DNA from: Hepsetus odoe
Taxonomy: Eukaryota; Chordata; Actinopteri; Characiformes; Hepsetidae
Reading direction: 5' to 3'
Assembly (NCBI GenBank): GCA_017165825.1
Contig: CM029387.1
Coordinates: 14,109,146-14,173,145, forward strand
DNA: 64,000 nt
The notes beneath the pieces are model-generated. The model was not told the origin of the DNA. It was given only the letters and a program-made list of their open reading frames with translations, and made no database searches. Below, one piece after another: positions 31,620-64,000 of the stretch. How positions within the stretch are numbered: the stretch's first letter is position 1; every line of letters begins with the position of its first letter. The position numbers and the translations under genes were made by a program.

Positions 31620-32840
31620 GGACCTAATATCTTTGTCTATATAATTATAATATACAATGTTATACGACAAATGATTGCAAATAATATATTTAAATCTATT
31701 TCATAATTACACCAGGTTTTTTCCCTATGCGATCAGCATCAATATATCACCAAAGTTAAATACCAAATGTATCAGGTTTTTTTTTTTTTTTTTTTTTTGC
31801 AGGGGCCTTTAAGGGCTACACTGGCTTGGAAATACTGAGTTGAGCATAGTCCAACAATCAAAAATATACAGTCACAGCAGCTCAGATTCAATGCAAATGA
31901 TCAATTAAATGTTTGACTTTAACAAAATAGACAGCTTTTTTTAAAAATTGCTTTTCTCTCTGAATCAGTTTTGGTGATGTGGAAATCACAATTTTTAGTT
32001 TTCATCTGTTAAGGTGAGTATAATAAGCAAACAACTCATTTGTTTACATTTGTTTTACATCAAAACTTTACAAATAAACGTATCTGACATTTAAAAAAAT
32101 TGCAAGAATATATGCAATTAAAATGATGGTATGGTAAAAATACTCACTTGCTTAATAATTGTGCACACAGTGTATATGCTAGTTTCTGGAGGAACAAATT
32201 AATATTTTTCACCTCTGTAACGTTCTCAAAGTGTTTTTTTGTAAGTGTCTTTGTGCAGTTGGTGGTTTTTGGCAATAGGTACCTTACAGAGAACAGATTC
32301 TGCTTTCCAGCTGTAAGCACTGAGAGTCTCTGAAGTGTCTACCCATCAATGGGTCAAGTAAGTAAATATTCAATTACTTTATAAAAGTTTAAGATTGATT
32401 CCCCCTTTTAATATTTCTGTTTGAAACTGTTTAATTGCTTCCAAGACTGGTACTTACTTTAAAGCAACGCAATCCCTAAGCAAACTCATGCCTTGATTTC
32501 AGAAGAATTTTTGAGCTGCTTTCCACAAACCTTTGAACATAAAATGATGTTAATTAGTGATTTTTTTTTATTGAGTGTTTATTTTTGTTGAGAAGAGCAA
32601 ACACTAATAAACTAAAGCAGAAAGTTGTCTCTTGCTTTAGCCAGTAGATGGCATCAAAACTGGAGAATGATTTCAGTAGAGCAGGCCTCAGTACCAACCC
32701 GTCGCAGAGTCAAAGGTGTTAGGAGCCGGCAGGCGTACTAGTCCTTGGATCAGAAACAACCTACCATAAAAACAGGCCGAATATGGTTTGTACCACTAAC
32801 CCATATCTTCAGCCTGAAAATACGCTGTAGGATCATTTAG
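31620..32840. other. intergenic esyt2-ptprn2, nothing recognisable
   Basis: AT-rich, with a 20-nt poly(T) at about 31778-31798. No ncapg2-like exon seen. Confidence 0.55.
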
Positions 32841-32849
32841 ACTGCTGTC

Positions 32850-33200
32850 AGCAGTATATGGACACAAATAATTGTGATCAGGTGCTTCTGCCACACCCAT
32901 TGCCAACAGGTGTATTAAATGAATAGCACTGTAACAGTCTCCACAGACAAGCACTGATAAAATGATTCATTAAGGACCTTAGTGACTTATTACATTGCAC
33001 TGTTATTTAATGGCACAGTTACCAAAAGTCAGTTAAATGTATGCCCAGCTAGATGTGCTTGCAACAACTGTTATTGTGACATGAAAGCACCTAAAGTTCA
33101 GTCACAAAGTGATAGACAACACAAACTCAGAGTAAGGTCACAAAAGGCCAAAACAGCTAAAAGTTCTTTCAAACCCAATTCTGACTCAACACATTAGGAA
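32850..33200 (+). mobile_element. Tc1-like transposase relic
   Basis: CAGTATATGGACACAAATAA and CAACAGGTGTATTAAATGAA, then blocks recalling a fish Tc1 N-terminal region. Highly decayed; assignment is from memory of family patterns. Confidence 0.35.
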
Positions 33201-35428
33201 GGCATGTGGCTTGTCTGAGGGTCCATAGAAACCATTAGTGGAGGACCATTGTAGTGTGGACCAGCAACCACCAGCAGACCAACCCAAGGTTCATCAGGCA
33301 GATTGAGAATACTCTATTACCTTTTGGTGTGAGTGTGTTTGTCGGACCTGCAAGGGGCTGATGGAATTTCAGAGAAACAGTTGTTTCACAGATCTCAAAA
33401 AACTACTCAAGAACACATACAACTTTAAAAAGTGTGTTAGATCATTTTATTATTAATTTATCATTTTTCATCTTTAAAACTATATTTTGGAATAAGGGCA
33501 ACAGAAAGGATTGTAAAAAAAAATTTAAAAGAGGACATGAACAGACACAATTGAATAGATACATAGGGAATAGGTAGTTTATTATGAAAAGACATTAGGT
33601 GAAGACCCACACTCTCTTACACACACACACCCTCACTCAGCGCAGTGTTCATGGCTGCAGTGTTCTCTTGCTTATGGGAGCCTCGGAGTATAAAGCATAA
33701 AGCCCTGTTACCGACTGGTTAAGTTTTGTGGCAAAACTGTACAAACTGGTTGGTACTTAAGACCAAACCAATAGCAGAAGGCCATAAATAAGAACTGACA
33801 CAAAAAGAACTGTGGATTTGGAGGTGATTTCAGAAAGTGACATTTGGAAGAATCAGTGAAATATGAAGATGTATTTGATGAGAAAAGGACACCAGATGGC
33901 CTGCTGATGGTTACTGGAGACTGGGCAAATTGCTCACAGCAGTTTGAATAGCAAACACTCTTCATAGTCTAGGCAGCATACCCTTTGATAACATTCGAGA
34001 CCAATGGTAGGTAAAATTAGCATGGTGAGAAAAATATCTATTTTTTCCAAAGACATGCTTGATATGAACACTTTAAAAACTAAAAATTTGATGTACCCAC
34101 CCAGGCTTAAGGCACAAGAAAACAAACACCCCCCCAACACACACACACACACACACACACACAAGGCATGCTTGGCAGAGATTATTATAAGAACATTTTG
34201 CCCCCTGAATTTAAATAACAATTATATTAAGGAAATCACTTATTGGTAAAATTAACAACAGAATGGAAGAGAGCAAACTGAGCTGAAATCAGGACAGTGT
34301 TGAGTCCAGAGGAGCTTCAAGAGAAAGCAGGATCTGAGGATCTGAGGCTATGGTTTGGGCACATCTACATAGCATAAGACCATTTAATAAAGGCCTTTGC
34401 AGATGACAATATGTTCCTCATGAGGATGTTTGGAATAGAATACATGATTATGCAGTAGTAAGACTGATATATGTGCTTAATATGGTCAGACTGTGTTAAA
34501 TTGAATATGGAAATCAATAATGATATACACAACTAAGAGTGAATACTTGTGAACCCCAAACACGCAAACATTTACAAAGTGCAAACTGCCAAGTTAGACA
34601 GTATAGGTACATATTTGGTTCAAGACAAAAGAAAAAAAATAAAATAAAAATAAAAAAAACTTGTGCCTGCATGCAAACACACCTGGTTGTGACTGCATTT
34701 CTCTTTCTTTCTTTTGGTTTATATTAGTTTATTTATATGTAAAGACCAACTTTACAGCTGTAGACTTGTTTTTGTCCTGTTTAGAGGCCTAAAAGGAAAA
34801 AAATCAGCATATTACAATCTAATCACTGTCTGCTGCATCTGTAACATGGACAATAATTTCCACATCCTTTTTAAAAAAAAAAAAAAAGATAAAAATCCAT
34901 TCAATAGAAACACTCTCACAATGGGAGCCTCTGGGCAGACACTTCTACACTGAAGTCTGTTCTGAATCAACATGTTTTCTAGAAGAAATTCTCCTTGACA
35001 GAAAATGCTAAAGTACTAAAGGGCAGACAGAAATTGGACTGAAAATGTTGGAACATTCCTTTAAAATAAGCCTAGTAGACTTAGTAGCCTAGTAGACCTG
35101 GGCTGCTCTACACCTCAAAAGAAGTCTCATACTTTCACTTTCACAGACAAACATAAGAAACACACTCCATCCATCTATTGCACAAGTTAACCCAGGAGCA
35201 ACCTAAACAGATGTCCAGAACTTGCCTCTTGCGCTGCAGACCATCTTAATTAAAATATCCTGATAAAAAAATAATAAAGACAATATATATTAATTTATAT
35301 TACATATACAAAATGTGCCCACCAGTTAAAAACAGAACACTAAAGTATGGCTGAAATTTATGTAGTTCCTTCTGGGAATCCATGCAGTGAGTTGTAGTTT
35401 TTGAAGGCAGGTTGTGACTGTCCTGTAA
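33201..35428. other. intergenic DNA, includes likely esyt2 3' UTR
   Basis: No coding signal. (CA)n at 34137-34163 and several poly(A) runs. The esyt2 3' UTR starts at 35428 going left; its end is unknown. Confidence 0.5.
34728..34733 (-). promoter_or_regulatory. candidate esyt2 polyadenylation signal
   Basis: AATAAA on the minus strand about 700 bp after the esyt2 stop. Other AT-rich candidates exist, so the true 3' end is unknown. Confidence 0.25.
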
Positions 35429-59051
<23,623 letters not shown>

Positions 59052-59349
59052 CTGAAACAAAAGAGCACATCAGTAAGCATGTCAGTTCTGTGAGCGTGAC
59101 TTAATTATATACTGTATATTACAGAGACAGTTATCTTCCCAGTAAAGGAGACAGTGACACACAGTGACACAAAAGCTTGCTGAATCACTTTATGATGAGT
59201 GTTACATAACTGACAGAACCACAGAGCACAGGGCATCAGCATACAAGGCTAAAATAAAATGCTGTTATCGGTCTACCCCCCACCCTCGTCTCTTTCCCTG
59301 TCTGACATGAAAAAAAATTGGAGTTACTGTAGGAGGATAAAACTAATTA

Positions 59350-59545
59350 CATTTACTGCATTTAGAAGACGATCTTATCCAGAGTGACTTCCATATCAGA
59401 TTACAGGGACAGTTCCCCTGGTGCAACTTGGGGTTGAGGGCTTTGCTCAGGAACCCAGTGGAAGTAGTGCTGAAGGTGGGATTTGAACCTGTAGGCTCTT
59501 GTCCCATAGACAAGTATCCTACCACTAGACCACCACTACTACCCT
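59350..59545 (-). mobile_element. second SINE family, minus copy
   Basis: Reverse strand: GTAGTGGTGGTCTAGTGGTA head, B box GGTTCAAATCC, tail GGATAAGATCGTCTTCTAAATG. Confidence 0.78.
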
Positions 59546-62500
59546 AATTGTTTGCAAATGCAAAAAAACAATTTCTGAAGCATGGGTGTAATGCAATGAG
59601 AGCAAAGGGCAAGTGGATTTTGAATCAATGGGACAAGGATCCACTGTATATACAGATTTTAAGCACCTGAGAAAAATGCCACTACTTAAAGACAAGCAAC
59701 ACTTCAAAGGGCAGTCTTATTTCCTGTTTAAACCAGAGACTGGGAGCTCTTAACCAATCTATATATAAAAGGGTCATTGAACAACATATCACATGATGCT
59801 GACATGAAATGCAGAACTTTTATTTTTTCCACACATTAAAATTGCCAGTATTTATCTATGACAAAGTCCAAGAAGCTATATGCATGTCAATCACAAGACA
59901 TGTCAATATTTCAGCATTATCGACATTAAGCTAAATAAATTTTCCCCTTAGGGATTTTGGAAATGCTTTAAGTTCTCTCAGCCTTTTTTGTATTAATGGA
60001 TGGAATCTGGCAGAGAAGCAGTCATCAGCATTAACATGGAACCCAAAGCAAAGCCAAAACCAACAACAACAACAACAACAACTCTTCTATAAAGAGAATA
60101 CAGGCAGAGGGACACAGAGAAAGAGCAAGGAAGACAGAGAGGGATAAACTCTCATTCTAGATGTCAAATCAAAATTTTCCTTCTTCCTTCCTCCTTCCCT
60201 CTGCTCAGTCTTTAATTTTTGGAACTCACTCCTGTGGGAGTGAGCCCTATGACTCATAGTCCTGCTGTTTCCTGAGTACACAAACTAACAGAGAGGGCAT
60301 AGAAGCCCTGCTAGAGATTAATGTTCCACAGTGTTTTAAGCTTGATGGTACATGGCATACTTTATGTTTCAGCGGTGCTTCGTTTTTGGGGAGTATATAA
60401 TAAAAAAATGTTTTTTAATACATTAAATCACATTTATTTTTAGAATATCTAATAAACAGGTGGTGCAGTGGTGCTATATCTTAAAAATACAATTTAGACA
60501 AAAAAAAAAAAAAAAAAAGTACTAATAATTTCACTGCACTAAAAAAAAAAAAAAATTAACTATATGTTCTCTATCTAAACATACAATTGTTCACTATTCT
60601 TTAATCGCTAACATTACAATCTTTTAATCTACCATAATATTCATTAATAGTCATTCTGCCCAGCCCTGCTCTACGCCATTGGTTAGGCACTGACTGTGTT
60701 CTATATTCAAGGAAGACCTGTTTAACTGGTTAAAAACTGCCTAGTTTCATGCCATTATTTTTAGAATTTCAATTTTTAGTGATCATTTTTTGCATACACT
60801 AGAGTGTACCAAGACTGGTTGTTTCAATCTATAGAAATGAGGATGTTTCTGGAGGAAGAGAGATGTGCTTAGGTTCTAATGAAAGTCATACCATCTCTAT
60901 TTATACATTCCATTACACTGCCCAAGACTAAACACCGTCTCTTCAAGCTTGATGCAACTTCAGTTCATTTATTTAATTTATTAGGAAACCTTCATTGGCA
61001 TAAGCAGTGTACCCCAAGGCAAAAAAGGTATATATTGTAATATATCCTTTATGAATGATACTTAATCAATAAATAAATAAATAAAAATCATAATTGATGA
61101 CTTCAGTGCCTATACTGTTTATAATTACTGCATTTTCTAAATATATTTAACTTTGTGTAAATAAAGTAAATGTGTCTTGCTGCCTGAGGAAAAAAAAATT
61201 TCCTGTAAACCACAGCTTGTTTTGACTACTTATTTACTTAAACTTTTTTTCCACCCAGAGGTCCACTTGTGTGTTTTAATGTAGACAAACCAGCCATGCT
61301 TTTTTTCCATTTATGTTACATTGCAATGGATCAGTCTTTAGAGTTCTTTAAAACTGCCATATTCAAATGATCCCTGTTCAACCAGCTGCTCTGTGTTGTG
61401 TCCCTTTTAGAAAGTTGAAACACTCCTTCAGCGTTTATGGGTGGAGTCCAAAGGCAGTGTCCTAATTACATGCATGTATGTAGGAAAATGTATTAGTTTT
61501 CTTCACATAATTAGTGAAAGAAAACAGCTTAGTTTCCATAAAATGATCATATGGTACAAATTAGGAGAGAGAAAAAAAAAAAAAAACTTTCCATGATAAA
61601 GGCTTTTTTAAATATCCTTGCTTGTTCGGGGCCTTTAATGGGAATCTCATATTCTTTTTATTTATCTTATTATTAAACTAAGATTGTTAAATATCTGAGG
61701 CACAGTTATGCAGTTATCGTTGTCAAAGGCAACCACTCAAAACACAGTGTCCAGCTTCTTTTCTTACACAATTACAGATGGTCTGTTGGTCAACTTGTTA
61801 TCCTCTTACACAACTGTATTGAGCATAAGTGATTTAATACACAGCTGAACACAAAGCTTGTTGTAAGGACAGAAAACACATTAACAACCTACAACAGAAC
61901 CATCAAAGAAAATAAAACTGTTTACTCCCTTCATTTGAGCCAAAACCATGAACCTCATTGTTTTTTGCCCATCCCATCTCAATGTTCTTTTTGCACTTTC
62001 AATATCCTTACATTACAGAAAGCATACAAAATGATCAAATAACCTTTGGTAACCTCTTGTAAATTACAAACTCTAACCAGCCTTGCTTGAAAAATATACC
62101 TCTTTTTAGGCTCATGTATGTTCATATAATTCTGTATGGCCCATAATCACAACAGCCTTTATATTAAAATATTTATATAAACGGTAACACATTCCACAAG
62201 TGACTGGTTTGACGGGAATGGTGCAAGATGATTCCGAAGCAAGCAGAATTTATGTCTGCGGCGTGGATGCCATTGGAATGTAAGGAGGCTGTTGTGCAGT
62301 TTGTCTGAGAAAGACAGTAATGAGTTTCAGGCTCATGAGCCTTTGGTTTCAATCAATTGTATCCAAGGATGAAAAGTCAAACTATGCAAGAAGAGTGCTC
62401 CTGCCTAAACGTTATCAAGATTCGCTTCTAATGTTAATATTTTTTTGTCAGTAATTTAACAGATTACCTGGCCTAAAAACCAGACCAAAACTGAAAGGGC

Positions 62501-64000
62501 ATTTCGGGTTTACCACTGAAGCAGTCTTGTATGATTGTATGTTTCCATTTAATGAGGATGACTTTTTAATTCTCAGATTCTGAAAGTGATTTCTAGTCTA
62601 CCTTAAAAAAACAATTCCAGGTGAGTGTAACTAGGCTGCTGATGAGTCCAGGTTCTCATGTAATCCCACAATAGTCAACTTATGCTGACCTATTTTAAAC
62701 ATTAAAACCGATTCTTTGACTTTGTGTGGGTTTGTGTGAAAAATGTCTTTCATAATGCATCATGTATCATACTTATGTAAGTGCTTTTGATCCTTTGTTT
62801 GAATCTTACAATTATAAGGGCATTTTCTGTTACTGATATCTCTAAATGGTCCCTTTTCTGATTATCTGCAACACTATTTAGAAATTAGTCCATGTGTTGA
62901 TTTGGATTTGAAAACAGGCAGGAGCATTTCCATTAATAATTTATATGAAGAAGTGAAGAGTGACGATATAGGCTCTTTAATAAAATGGGATGCATAGCAA
63001 CCACAATATATAATCAACTATAATAAAAACTAGGTGAATTACTTCCCTCAAGACTGCATGAAATAGACAAAACAACAATATTTGTGTCAAAAGGATCTTA
63101 CTTACAATGGCATTAACATTTGACCACTGTAATGAAAACTGCTCTTGGTTCTCCGTTCAGTAAAGCACCTCAACTCACTATGCAAACAAATCACTATGCA
63201 CAGATTCTGAGAGAGAGACTACACCTTGTGCTTCCCTGTGCATGTCTGCTGCTATCTGTATAAATGTAAATTCCTTCGGCCTCTGCCTCCTTATCTGACA
63301 CAGTTTTACAGCTTAACCTGTCTCACAGTATCTTTGTGCCATTTGGGCCTTTGACCACAACTGTAAATGTGCACCAGCTCATAACTTTCCATGCAGTTAC
63401 CTTTAAAACTGCTTTATTATTTTTGTGCATTAGCCATACTTTCCTTGCAAACAAAGCACAAAGTCCAAGAACAAAATGGAGTGAGTGTGTGTGAGAGAGA
63501 GAGAGACTATTTTCAGAGTCTTTCTGTAGAAATATTCAAAGAGAACACCCCACTAACATCACACTAATTCTTCCGACAAAAACCACATTCAGTCCTCACC
63601 AACCCCACCCGTCTAATTCATATTTATGGTAAAGAAAAAATCCCAACAAATAAAAAGTGAAAACTGCCAGTCCACATATAAACTAAAAAATACCTTTATG
63701 AGATCACTTAGGTCAAAGCAGATTTCCATTAACCCACTGACCCATATAACAATACACACAATCATCAATCAGCAACAACTTTGTCATACCAGCGCTACAC
63801 ACTACATGTACAGGATGTCTAGTGAGATAAAAAAAAAGGGAGGTAAGAAGTGGCTTCCTGTCACAAAGGGAAAACAGATCAAACACAACCACATTCAAGA
63901 AACTGACCATTTAAATGTATAGAGTAATCAGTTTTTTAAACAGGTACAAATAATAAATTAATGCATTAATTTTTTGACTCGTGCGTGTGTGTGCATGTGT
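59546..64000. other. esyt2 first intron, no exon seen
   Basis: About 4.4 kb of AT-rich DNA with (CAA)n at about 60060-60083 and poly(A) runs near 60500-60555 and 61570-61586. I looked for the membrane-hairpin exon (ending in a DLPAW-like sequence) and for an alternative first exon and found neither. Confidence 0.55.

Overview
The window is vertebrate nuclear DNA, almost certainly from a teleost fish. It is AT-rich, has many long (CA)n and (GA)n microsatellites, tRNA-headed SINEs, L2/RTE-type LINE ends and about nine decayed Tc1/mariner elements, and its genes are split into short exons with GT/AG junctions. The repeat mix suggests an otophysan (characin or catfish-like) genome, but that is only an inference.

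Two protein-coding genes are present, both on the minus strand. The left one (30453 down to 4940 and beyond the left edge) is ptprn2, encoding the dense-core-vesicle pseudophosphatase phogrin/IA-2beta. Nineteen coding exons (908 codons plus 2 nt) were assembled, with phases matching at every junction. The exons for the P-loop half of the phosphatase domain lie left of base 1. The right one (59051 down to the stop at 35429) is esyt2, extended synaptotagmin-2, an ER-plasma-membrane tether and lipid-transfer protein. Twenty-one constitutive exons (753 codons plus stop) cover the SMP domain, C2A, C2B, a Ser-rich linker and C2C. The first exon, with the ER membrane hairpin, lies right of base 64000. 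A 21-codon cassette exon and a more speculative 34-codon cassette sit inside C2B.

Layout: 1-4939 is intron near the 3' end of ptprn2, full of repeats. 4940-30453 is ptprn2. 30454-35428 is about 5 kb of intergenic DNA with the ptprn2 promoter side (two perfect TGACGTCA elements and long CT tracts). 35429-59051 is esyt2. 59052-64000 is the large first intron of esyt2, in which no exon was seen. In human the order is ESYT2-NCAPG2-PTPRN2; no ncapg2 exon was seen between the two genes here.

The genes share no obvious pathway, although both act at membrane or exocytic sites. The most interesting points are the degraded WPD loop of ptprn2, the cassette exons of esyt2, a perfect 37-bp palindrome in an esyt2 intron, paired CREs upstream of ptprn2, repeated abutment of microsatellites on splice sites, and a Tc1-derived MITE-like family whose two copies share one internal deletion. 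No previously undescribed system was found. Repeat boundaries are estimates made by eye, and no database search was possible.
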